From: Tamlana sp. I1
GTDB taxonomy: Bacteria > Bacteroidota > Bacteroidia > Flavobacteriales > Flavobacteriaceae
NCBI RefSeq assembly: GCF_015355625.1
Contig: NZ_JACLAF010000006.1
Span: forward strand, 1 to 64,000
Direction: 5' to 3'
Length of the DNA: 64,000 nt
Both the position numbers and the translations under genes were made by a program. The notes below the pieces were generated by a model, which had not been told where the DNA came from, searched no databases, and saw only the letters and a program-made list of their open reading frames with translations. The first letter of the stretch is position 1, and each line of letters opens with the position of its first letter. Shown here one piece after another: positions 36,778 to 45,026 of the stretch.

Positions 36778-38358
36778 ATGAAAAATAACAATTTATATAA
36801 ACTACTTTTCGTAGCAATACTAAGTTTAGGTTTTGGTTCATGTTCTGCTGAATTTACAGATAGACCACCTGAAGACGCCATAAGCTTAGACGGCTACTAC
36901 AATAATAACGAACAAGTAATGTCTGCTACAAACGGCATGTATAGCAGAACATGGTTTCAATTTTGTAATAAATTTTTCTGGTCGCTAGAAATAGGCTCAG
37001 GAAACATGTATTCTGGATCTCCAGATGTTGCTGGATTACGAACCTTTTCACTAAACGGAAGTGATCCTGAATTAGCAAACGGTTGGGCCGCTTTATGGGC
37101 CAATGTTGCACAAGCTAATGCTATTATCAACTTTTTAGAAGCCCGAGTATCACCAAACGTAAGCCAGCAGGTTATAGACAATACCATTGGCGAAGCTTAT
37201 TTTATTCGTGCTACCGCCTATTTTTACTTAGTACGTATGTGGGGGCCTGTTCCAATTATTGAAAACAACTTAGATTATTCTGACGACCCGTATATTAATA
37301 CAAACCCAGAATCTGATGTTTATAAACTAATCGAGCTGGATTACTTAGCTGCTATAGACAAATTAGAAAGTAAAATTCGCAGTTCTAACTATGCTGAAAA
37401 CGGTCGTGTTTCAAAAGGATCAGCAAAAGCCATGTTAGCCAAAGTATATTTATACCAAAAGGAATACTTAAAAGCGAGAACGCTTGCCGAAGAAGTAATT
37501 TCTAGTGGCGAGTTTAAATTACTTGGTGGTAGCCAGTTACCAAATATGTCTTTTGCCGATTTATTTTTATACAAAAACAATAACAACGAAGAGTCTATTT
37601 TTGCCATTCAATGGAAAACCGATGGTGCTTATGGTTCGGGAAACAACAGTAACACACAATTTGGAATAAGCAGCTCTACGGTGTCTACCTCAAACGCGAC
37701 TTACGGTGGCGTAATGGCGCCATCACAAGATGTTATGGTTTTATATGAAGGCGCAGATGTAAGAGGCCATGAAACTGTTATGCTTCCTGGAGACACCTAT
37801 CCAAACATGAACACTTCAATTGGCATTGGTTTTACTGTTCCAGATGAAGACAACGCACAAGCTTCTGGTGGTGGTATTAAAAAGTACTGTATTGGTAGAG
37901 AAACCGCCGAAACAGGCCCGGTTGATGCATGGGGCATGATGGACAATAGCCAATACATTATGAGGTACGCCGAATTACTTTTAATACATGCCGAAGCTAT
38001 TCTTGCAGGAGGCGCAAGCACATCAGATCCAGCCGCATTAAATTCCTTCAATGCCGTTAGACAAAGAGCAGGACTTTCAACAAAAACATCTATTACATTT
38101 GATGATATTTTTAAAGAAAGACGTTTAGAATTGTGCTTTGAAGGCGATTATTGGTTCGACCTTGGAAGACTTGAAAAGCCAGATGCTATTGCACTTATAT
38201 CAGCACAAAATAGAGGCAATATATACGCTGCAGAATATTACACACCCGTTTATTCTACCGATCGTACAGCGAATGATTTCTTAATGAAATATCCTGATAA
38301 CGATGTTGCTAAAAATCCTAAATTATTAGAAGCACCTGTGCCTTATGAGTTTAACTAA
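36778..38358 (+). CDS. susD: SusD/RagB family nutrient-binding lipoprotein (mannan locus)
   Basis: A 526-residue lipoprotein (GFGSC, Cys22) with the SusD tetratricopeptide core (EAYFIRATAYFYLVRMWGPVPI, SKGSAKAMLAKVYLYQKEYLKAR) and the C-terminal RagB region (RYAELLLIHAEAIL, FNAVRQRAG, FKERRLELCFEGDYWFDLGRL). It forms the lid of the SusC barrel and binds the glycan at the cell surface. It follows susC by 10 bases. Confidence 0.95.
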   Translation: MKNNNLYKLLFVAILSLGFGSCSAEFTDRPPEDAISLDGYYNNNEQVMSATNGMYSRTWFQFCNKFFWSLEIGSGNMYSGSPDVAGLRTFSLNGSDPELANGWAALWANVAQANAIINFLEARVSPNVSQQVIDNTIGEAYFIRATAYFYLVRMWGPVPIIENNLDYSDDPYINTNPESDVYKLIELDYLAAIDKLESKIRSSNYAENGRVSKGSAKAMLAKVYLYQKEYLKARTLAEEVISSGEFKLLGGSQLPNMSFADLFLYKNNNNEESIFAIQWKTDGAYGSGNNSNTQFGISSSTVSTSNATYGGVMAPSQDVMVLYEGADVRGHETVMLPGDTYPNMNTSIGIGFTVPDEDNAQASGGGIKKYCIGRETAETGPVDAWGMMDNSQYIMRYAELLLIHAEAILAGGASTSDPAALNSFNAVRQRAGLSTKTSITFDDIFKERRLELCFEGDYWFDLGRLEKPDAIALISAQNRGNIYAAEYYTPVYSTDRTANDFLMKYPDNDVAKNPKLLEAPVPYEFN

Positions 38359-38374
38359 TATTAATTCCATGACA

Positions 38375-39412
38375 ATGAAAACACTAAATATAAAACAGGC
38401 ATTAAGCTACAGTCTTATCGCATTATTGTGCATTGGCGGTCTAGTTTCATGCTCATCAAATGACGACGTTAACGACTCTAGCAACACGCCACCTGTAATA
38501 AACACAGTTAGTTTAGCTGAAGAAGGCGATTTAACCCCTACCGATGTTGGTTACGCTAATAACATGTACATTATTCAAGGTTCTGGATTTCTTTTTTTAG
38601 AGAAAATCTATTTTAACGGCACCGATACTTATTTTAATCCGACATTGGTTACCGATACAGCCATTTTTGTTACGGTAGACCAAAACACGCCTTACGAAAA
38701 TGCTTCAAATGAATTAAAATTAGTAACCAAAGGAGGCTCGGTTACTTATCCGTTTGTAATTGCACCACCAGCACCACAAATCCTTAAAGGCTTTAATCCT
38801 GTGAATGCAAATGATGGCGATGAAGTTACCATTTATGGAAACTTCTTTTTAGATCCCGTAGTTACTTTTGGAACCATTGAAGCCGAAGTTATTTCTAATA
38901 CTTTAACCGAAATTGTTGTTAAAGCCCCTGTAGGATCAAACAAAAAATACATTACAGTTACAACCATTTCTGGAGAAGCCACCACAACTTACGCCGTTGG
39001 AACAGCACTTTATGATGATGTTTGGTATAACGGTTGGGATGTAGAATCGTGGAATAACCAAGTTTACGTAACCGATGATAAAGCTGCGCAAGGCACTACC
39101 TATTTCAAAAAAGATATGGGAGGCTGGGACAACCTTCAAGGAAATTGGAATTGGGATGACCAATTAGCAGACTACTCGGGGATTAGACTCTCTTTAAAAG
39201 GTGAAGCCGGCTCTAAACTAAAATTGGTTTTTAATGGCAATTGGGATGATGCCACGGCTCCAATTATCGAATTAACTAACGAGTGGAAGGATTATTATTT
39301 CACATGGGAAGAATTATTTAACCCTGCTGCTGTACAAAATATTTCATTTCAAGAATTTACGGGTGATGGCGGCGTCTATTACTTCGATAATTTCGGATAT
39401 GTATTAAAATAG
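38375..39412 (+). CDS. Surface glycan-binding lipoprotein with IPT/TIG domains
   Basis: The protein is about 345 residues starting MKTLNIKQAL; another ATG two codons upstream (38369) is equally possible, while the first in-frame ATG (38345) overlaps susD. The lipobox is GLVSC (Cys26). Two IPT/TIG immunoglobulin-like repeats follow (VINTVSLAEEGDL...YIIQGSGFLFLEKIYFNG, and ILKGFNPVNANDGDEVTIYGNFFLDPVVTFG). A C-terminal beta-sandwich rich in Trp and Asp (WYNGWDVESWNN, GGWDNLQGNWNWDD, FNGNWDDA) looks like the carbohydrate-binding module. The position after susD is that of SusE-like proteins. It should hold mannan at the cell surface. Confidence 0.82.
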   Translation: MKTLNIKQALSYSLIALLCIGGLVSCSSNDDVNDSSNTPPVINTVSLAEEGDLTPTDVGYANNMYIIQGSGFLFLEKIYFNGTDTYFNPTLVTDTAIFVTVDQNTPYENASNELKLVTKGGSVTYPFVIAPPAPQILKGFNPVNANDGDEVTIYGNFFLDPVVTFGTIEAEVISNTLTEIVVKAPVGSNKKYITVTTISGEATTTYAVGTALYDDVWYNGWDVESWNNQVYVTDDKAAQGTTYFKKDMGGWDNLQGNWNWDDQLADYSGIRLSLKGEAGSKLKLVFNGNWDDATAPIIELTNEWKDYYFTWEELFNPAAVQNISFQEFTGDGGVYYFDNFGYVLK

Positions 39413-39435
39413 TTTCGTTGTTTGTTTTAGTTAAC

Positions 39436-39471
39436 AAGAGAACCCTTTATAGCCATATTTAGGGTTCTCTT
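39436..39471 (+). terminator. Intra-operon hairpin between the glycan-binding gene and GH27
   Basis: Perfect 11-bp arms (AAGAGAACCCT / AGGGTTCTCTT) with a 14-base loop are followed by an imperfect T-rich tail. It lies between the SusE-like gene and the GH27 gene, so it may end most transcripts there or lower expression of the alpha-galactosidase. Confidence 0.65.
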
Positions 39472-39485
39472 TAATTTAATATTGT

Positions 39486-40688
39486 ATGAAAAAATTAGCC
39501 TTAATAATATGCCTTCTAACATTAAATAGTCAGGCTCAAAAATTTGAGAATCTCGCCAAAACACCGCCATTAGGTTGGAACAGCTGGAACACCTTTGGCA
39601 CAGATATTAATGAAGAACTAGTAAAAGGTATTGCCGATAAATTTGTGGAACTTGGCCTAAAAGATGCTGGCTACGAATACATTGTTCTAGATGATGGTTG
39701 GATGACCAAACAAAGAGACAAAAACGGAAACTTAGTCCCTGACCCTGAAAAATTCCCTAGCGGCATGAAAGCCCTTGCCGATTATATTCACAGTAAAGGC
39801 TTAAAATTCGGACTTTACAATTGTGCGGGAGCAACAACCTGTGCAGGTTACCCCGGAAGCCGCGGCCATGAATATCAAGATGCCAGAGCCTATGCCTCCT
39901 GGGACGTTGATTATCTAAAATACGATTGGTGCGATTCAGGAAAAATTAATGCTGAAAGCGCCTATATTACCATGCGAGATGCTCTTAAATCCGCAGGAAG
40001 ACCAGTAGTTTTTAGTATTTGCGAATGGGGTGATAATGAACCTTGGAAATGGGCCAAAGACATCGGACATTTATGGCGCGTAACAGGCGATATTATAAAT
40101 TGTTGGGATTGCGAAGTGGGACACGGCTCATGGTCGTCTAGCGGTATTTGGAAAATTATTAACATGCGTAAAGACATTCGTAAAGCCGCAGGTCCAGGCG
40201 GTTGGAATGATTATGATATGATGGAAGTAGGAAACGGCATGACCGACGCCGAAGACCGCAGCCACTTTGCCATGTGGAGCATGTTAGCATCACCTTTAAT
40301 TATGGGTAATGATTTAAGATCAGCTCCAAAAGAAACCATAAAAACACTTTCAAACAAAGAAGTTATTGCTGTAAATCAAGATGAATTAGGCATTCAAGGT
40401 TTTCGCTTTACAAATGAAAATAATATGGAAATCTGGCTAAAACCTTTAAGCAACGATGCTTGGGCAATGACTTTTATAAACATGAGCGACCAGCCAGTAG
40501 ATTTTAATTTCGATTGGAACAAACACAATATTGGCGATGATGTAAACAATCTTTATGTTGACATGAAAAAGACCCGCTTCAAAATTCGAGACCTTTTTAA
40601 TCATAAAGACTTAGGTACTACAGCTAAAAACTTAAAAACCACAATCCAAGCTCATGATGTTGTTATGGTGAGATTGGAAAAGATATAA
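39486..40688 (+). CDS. GH27 alpha-galactosidase
   Basis: A 400-residue exported enzyme (signal peptide to about Ala17, NSQAQ). GH27 hallmarks are TPPLGWNSWNTFG, YIVLDDGWM, the nucleophile Asp147 in YLKYDWCDSG, acid/base Asp202 in WRVTGDI, and WNDYDMMEVGN. A C-terminal beta-domain completes the normal length. It removes alpha-1,6-galactose side chains from galactomannan, clearing the backbone for the mannanases. It ends the susCD operon, possibly behind an attenuating hairpin. Confidence 0.93.
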   Translation: MKKLALIICLLTLNSQAQKFENLAKTPPLGWNSWNTFGTDINEELVKGIADKFVELGLKDAGYEYIVLDDGWMTKQRDKNGNLVPDPEKFPSGMKALADYIHSKGLKFGLYNCAGATTCAGYPGSRGHEYQDARAYASWDVDYLKYDWCDSGKINAESAYITMRDALKSAGRPVVFSICEWGDNEPWKWAKDIGHLWRVTGDIINCWDCEVGHGSWSSSGIWKIINMRKDIRKAAGPGGWNDYDMMEVGNGMTDAEDRSHFAMWSMLASPLIMGNDLRSAPKETIKTLSNKEVIAVNQDELGIQGFRFTNENNMEIWLKPLSNDAWAMTFINMSDQPVDFNFDWNKHNIGDDVNNLYVDMKKTRFKIRDLFNHKDLGTTAKNLKTTIQAHDVVMVRLEKI

Positions 40689-40761
40689 ACCTCCCTAAAG
40701 AACCCCGTTGAAACTATTACGCAAACCTTTTGGTTAGAAAACAGTTTAAAACAAATTCTTA

Positions 40762-40797
40762 ACCTTAAAAAGCCACCAAAATTTTGGTGGCTTTTTG
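40762..40797. terminator. Terminator after GH27 (copy 2 of the 35-bp repeat)
   Basis: The same AAAAAGCCACCAAAA / TTTTGGTGGCTTTTT palindrome as at 18086-18125; the shared 35 bases are identical. It lies between the convergent GH27 and leucine-rich-repeat genes and can work in both directions. Confidence 0.9.
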
Positions 40798-40828
40798 TTA
40801 TGATAACTAAATATTTATTTCAAATCAA

Positions 40829-41740
40829 TTAAAAATATACAGCACATAATGGCAGGGCTTCTTTAATACGATTTTGTTCTGTTTTACTAAAATTATTATT
40901 GGTTAAAATGAGTGTACGCAAATTTTGCAACGCAGATATTGTTTTAGGTAATTCCGTTAACTCGTTTCCAGATAAAATAGCCATTTCCAAATTTTTTAAA
41001 TTTGAAAAACTCGCTGGCAATGTCTTCAAATTATTATCGTTTAGAATTAACGTTTTTAAATGACTTAAAGCACCAATACTATTAGGAATGTTCTGTAAGC
41101 GATTGTGCTCCATGTTTAATTCCTCAAGAGTTTGTATGCGCGTCCATTCGGTATCTAACTCATAAAACTGATTATAGCCTACTTGCAAGGTTTTTAATGA
41201 TGTTAAAGCTGCCACAGAAGGTGGTAAATAACTCAATTGATTATTATCCAATTGCAGCACTTGAAGTTTTTTACATTGGTCGATAGTACTAGGCAAAGCC
41301 ACCAAACTATTCCCTGAAAGGTATACAAATTGAAGATTTTTTAAATCACCAATATTTTCTGAAATTTTAGCAATTTTATTATCAGACAAATCCAATTTCA
41401 CTAAGTTTTTAAGCTTTGAAATTTCATTTGGAACATAACTAAATTCGTTCCCCTTCAGATTTAAAATTTCTAAATCCTTTAAACTGAAAAGTTTTGCATC
41501 CCAACGTTCAAAATAATTTCCCATGGCATTTAAAAAAACCAAATCTTTTAAATATTGGATCTGTTCTGGAAGCTGAAAGAGTTGCTGGTCCCGTAAATTT
41601 AATTGGGTTGCATTTTTGCTTTCAGCAAGCGCCTTTTCAACACTATAAAACATGGTTTCGGTTAAAGGATTTGCGTTTTGAGCAGATCCTTGAAACATGG
41701 TCATTCCAAATATAAAAATCACAAAAAGGTACTTCATCAT
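40829..41740 (-). CDS. Exported leucine-rich-repeat protein
   Basis: A 303-residue protein with a signal peptide (cleavage near SAQN) and about nine to ten LRR units of roughly 23 residues with the LxxLxxLxLxxNxLxxLP pattern, for example LKNLVKLDLSDNKIAKISENI and LKTLILNDNNLKTLPASFSNL. The repeats fill almost the whole protein and there is no anchor or T9SS tail. Such proteins usually bind protein partners; no specific role can be given. It is monocistronic between two terminators. Confidence 0.85.
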   Translation of the reverse strand: MMKYLFVIFIFGMTMFQGSAQNANPLTETMFYSVEKALAESKNATQLNLRDQQLFQLPEQIQYLKDLVFLNAMGNYFERWDAKLFSLKDLEILNLKGNEFSYVPNEISKLKNLVKLDLSDNKIAKISENIGDLKNLQFVYLSGNSLVALPSTIDQCKKLQVLQLDNNQLSYLPPSVAALTSLKTLQVGYNQFYELDTEWTRIQTLEELNMEHNRLQNIPNSIGALSHLKTLILNDNNLKTLPASFSNLKNLEMAILSGNELTELPKTISALQNLRTLILTNNNFSKTEQNRIKEALPLCAVYF

Positions 41741-41755
41741 CTATAATCGTTATAT

Positions 41756-41798
41756 AAAAAGACTGGTACAAACCTTATTGCACCAGTCTTTTTTTTAA
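41756..41798 (-). terminator. Terminator after the PhoX-like gene
   Basis: AAAGACTGGT(G)CAA pairs with TTG(T)ACCAGTCTTT, with a T-run on the minus strand. It lies between the stop codon at 41811 and the LRR gene start, so the LRR gene is transcribed separately. Confidence 0.85.
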
Positions 41799-41810
41799 AG
41801 AATAAAAAAA

Positions 41811-44777
41811 TTAATTATGCTTCATAACCTTGTAAGTCGCTGAGTTTTTACCCACAGTAACTTTTACAAAAAGCATTTGATTGTTTTTTACATAAGCTGC
41901 TAAATCTAAAGCTATAACACTGCTATTGCTTAGCTTTGCACCTTCCTTTTTAGTTAATACATTTTGACCCAGCACGTTGAAAACCTCAACAGTAATATCG
42001 CCATTTTGGTTGGCAACATCTACATTCAAAATACCATTTGTTGGATTTGGATATACCGAAATATCATTTTTTAAAACCTCATCAATCTCTAAGGTTTCTT
42101 GTACCAAAATATATTTTTCTTTGGTTACTTCGGTTCCGTTCCCGCTAGCATTTCCTACGGTAAGACTTGCTTTAAAAGTTCCAGCGGTATTATAAGTAAC
42201 GGTTGGGTTTGCTTCAGTAGAAGTTTCAGGAGCACCACCTTCAAACGTCCAAGACCAAGTATTTGGATTGTTTGAACTTAAATCTGAAAATGTCACGGTT
42301 TCACCTAACTCTATTTTTTCTTTAGAAGCCTTAAAAGCTCCTACTGGAATTTGAGCTCCAAGATTTTCTTTTAATGCAAATACCACTGTTGATGATGCAT
42401 TTAATGTTACCTCTGAAAACGTAGCATCTTTCTGTGCTTCGTTAGAACCACTTGGGTGCTGTACAGAAAAGAATCCGTAAGCAAAGTCTGGAGTAAAGGT
42501 TAAACCTGTTGGCTCAGATCCGTTAGGCATAGAAGCAAACAATTCAACATTCGGATTTGCCTGTGTATGGTCTGGACGCACTACCCAAATGTAGTTGTTC
42601 CCACCATCTTGCAATACCCAAAGGTTTCCTTTATCATCAAATGTTAAGTTATCATTTCCACCGCCCCAAGCTTCGTTAAATACGCCTGTTTCAGTTCTTA
42701 TATCATAAGAAGTTCCACCTACAAATGTTTTAAAATTAGTTACGGTAGAACCATTTTCTGTAAAACTGTACACACGGCTTTTTCCTTTTGAAGTAAAATA
42801 AATTTCTCCAGTTATAGGATGAATTTCACAATCTTCAACACCATTAAAATCTGTTCCACCTAAAGCAGCTGCTGCACTTGCAACATTATTTCTTTCTGTT
42901 GGAGTGGTGTTAGGTACTTGCACCCATTTTGCTGTAGTAGACGAAGGATCGTTAGCCACTAATGGATCGTCTAACACTAAAACATATAAGGCTCCTTCTG
43001 AAAGGTCTCCAGCAGTAGTTGCAACAAACTTATATACACAGTCTGTACCACCATCTTCACCATAATAGGCGGTTTTCATATCGTTAGCAACGACTACATT
43101 TTCATGCTTCATTCTTCCCATGGCCCATAATTTTTCTTGCCCCTTTCCATAATCCACAACTTTCGCAGTTGCAGGATCAATTTCTACAAGCCAACCTACA
43201 TCTTGATAGCCATCGCTATTAGAATCGCCACTAGTAGTGCTTTCTTCAGCAGTTATAATGGTTCCCCATGGCGTTGTACCCCCAGAACAGTTACGAGTGG
43301 TTGTTACTAAAGCAGAATTAAAGAAATCTACAGGTTGGGTTTTAGTAACTTCCCATAATAATGTGTTTTGATTAAAATTCACATCTGCAACCGTAACGCC
43401 TCCAGGTGTTGTTTCATGATTAATTGAAACATATCCCAGCTTACTAGAACCGTTAATTGGTGTATATCCTGTAAAATCATTATTACCTCCTACAGCACCA
43501 TTCCCCGAAGTATAAGCGTCTCCTTGTTTTACAATTAACTGAAAACGGTGATTGCTTGGAATGATCATTTTTGAAGTTTGCCCAGTAGGCTCAATAGACG
43601 TGAAGCAACCAATTGTTCCTGCTTCACAAGGAGCAATTACTGGTTCATTTTTTATAAACATATCGAATTGTAAATCTGAACTCTGTCCGTCTCGATTATG
43701 TAATTCTACAGCAATTCTATTTACGCCTTCAACAAAGAAAGACTTTGCAATACTATGTGTATAAAAGGTATTTTCATCATTACCGCTCACAATAGCTTCA
43801 GAATGTGTTAGGTAATCTGTTGCCCCAGCTGGCATATTATCTCGTATAACTTCAACGCCGTTTACATAAACAATAGCGCCATCATCGCGCTTTAAACCAA
43901 AAAGCACATTATCTGTTAAATCGTTTAAAACGATATTTACATCTTTTATAAAGTAAGTTGTAATGTATTTGTTATTTGAATCTGCTCCAAAAGAAACTTG
44001 GGTAGCCACAGGATCCCCATAACCAAGCGGTGCAAACCCAACTGCCCATGCGCTCATGTCGAATCCCGTTTCCTTCCAAGGTGTTGCATCTAAACTCACA
44101 CCTGTATCTAAGTAAGACCATAAAAGTCCTTCAGCCATAGGGTAACTTGCAACACTTGCCGATTTAGGAACAATGCTTGTTGCCATATCGAAACCTAAAT
44201 CTGAACTCGACCCACTACGTTGGTGTAATTCTACAGCAATTACATTATCACCATTTTGCAATAAATTGGCAACAGTAAAAGCCATAAAAGCATCCTCATC
44301 AGCGCCTCCTATGGTACTTGAAGCGAAGGTATTGTAATTAATCACACCTTCTGGCATATTATCTCTTATAATTTCGGTACCATTAAGATATACCACGGCA
44401 CCATCATCTTTTAAAATATTAAAAACAAGATCGCCATAAGCTGTAGCATCTACAATACTAAATTCGTATCTAAAATAATAGGTAGGATATTTATTATCGG
44501 AATCTGAACCAAAGGATAAAGTTGTAACCTCATCGCCATCACCATAGCCAAATTGAGAAGCTCCGGTTTGCCAAGCGCTATCATCGTATCCTATTTCTTT
44601 CCACGCAACACCAAGATCCATTCCTGAATCATTATAACTCCAAGTACTTCCAGCACTAAAAGGAAAACCTCCTAATGGCAACGAATTGGCTGCGGTATTG
44701 TTTTTTAAATCTGCTGAATCTGCGAAGCCTAAAAAGCTCAACATTAACAGCACTACTAATGGTAAATTTGTTTTCAT
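41811..44777 (-). CDS. Secreted PhoX-family (DUF839) protein with N-terminal jelly-roll repeats, PKD and T9SS domain
   Basis: A 988-residue modular protein. After the signal peptide come two repeats of about 160 residues with matching motifs (SAGSTWSYNDSGMDLGVAWKE / MAEGLLWSYLDTGVSLDATPWKE, and VIAVELHQRSGSSSDLGFDM / RIAVELHNRDGQSSDLQFDM). A PhoX/DUF839 propeller follows from about residue 370 (YVSINHETTPGG, TPWGTIITAEE, MGRMKHENVVV, EDGGTDCVYKFV, GGGNDNLTFDDKGNLWVLQDGG). Then a PKD domain (FSDLSSNNPNTWSWTFEGG) and a type IX sorting domain (SVYPNPTNGIL) close it. PhoX enzymes are calcium/iron alkaline phosphatases, so extracellular phosphate scavenging is likely but not proven. A MauG-like gene lies upstream on the same strand. 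Confidence 0.82.
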   Translation of the reverse strand: MKTNLPLVVLLMLSFLGFADSADLKNNTAANSLPLGGFPFSAGSTWSYNDSGMDLGVAWKEIGYDDSAWQTGASQFGYGDGDEVTTLSFGSDSDNKYPTYYFRYEFSIVDATAYGDLVFNILKDDGAVVYLNGTEIIRDNMPEGVINYNTFASSTIGGADEDAFMAFTVANLLQNGDNVIAVELHQRSGSSSDLGFDMATSIVPKSASVASYPMAEGLLWSYLDTGVSLDATPWKETGFDMSAWAVGFAPLGYGDPVATQVSFGADSNNKYITTYFIKDVNIVLNDLTDNVLFGLKRDDGAIVYVNGVEVIRDNMPAGATDYLTHSEAIVSGNDENTFYTHSIAKSFFVEGVNRIAVELHNRDGQSSDLQFDMFIKNEPVIAPCEAGTIGCFTSIEPTGQTSKMIIPSNHRFQLIVKQGDAYTSGNGAVGGNNDFTGYTPINGSSKLGYVSINHETTPGGVTVADVNFNQNTLLWEVTKTQPVDFFNSALVTTTRNCSGGTTPWGTIITAEESTTSGDSNSDGYQDVGWLVEIDPATAKVVDYGKGQEKLWAMGRMKHENVVVANDMKTAYYGEDGGTDCVYKFVATTAGDLSEGALYVLVLDDPLVANDPSSTTAKWVQVPNTTPTERNNVASAAAALGGTDFNGVEDCEIHPITGEIYFTSKGKSRVYSFTENGSTVTNFKTFVGGTSYDIRTETGVFNEAWGGGNDNLTFDDKGNLWVLQDGGNNYIWVVRPDHTQANPNVELFASMPNGSEPTGLTFTPDFAYGFFSVQHPSGSNEAQKDATFSEVTLNASSTVVFALKENLGAQIPVGAFKASKEKIELGETVTFSDLSSNNPNTWSWTFEGGAPETSTEANPTVTYNTAGTFKASLTVGNASGNGTEVTKEKYILVQETLEIDEVLKNDISVYPNPTNGILNVDVANQNGDITVEVFNVLGQNVLTKKEGAKLSNSSVIALDLAAYVKNNQMLFVKVTVGKNSATYKVMKHN

Positions 44778-44900
44778 ATTTACTAATTATTTTGAATGGT
44801 TAATCCTTTTTTATAGGACAATTCAAAACTAGTAAGATGCTATTTCGTTTATGGAAACTGTACTTTACCCTTAGGTCACAGAACTGTTATGAATACCATG

Positions 44901-44923
44901 CTTAATCTTAATTAAAGATTAAG
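44901..44923. repeat. Palindrome upstream of the PhoX-like gene
   Basis: Perfect 9-bp arms (CTTAATCTT / AAGATTAAG) with a 5-base loop lie in the 249-bp space between the peroxidase stop and the PhoX-like start. No T-run follows, so an operator or mRNA hairpin is more likely than a terminator. Confidence 0.4.
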
Positions 44924-45026
44924 ACCCTTGCCTAAAACGCTTCACATATGAAGTAAACTTTACCTAAATATTATCTAAAAACCCCGTTACAAATGAAGAT
45001 TTTAACAGCCCTAATTTCCAAACAAA

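Noticed and set aside
44901-44923. Palindrome between peroxidase and PhoX-like genes as a terminator
   Set aside because: No T-run follows on either strand and it sits upstream of the PhoX-like gene; kept only as a repeat.
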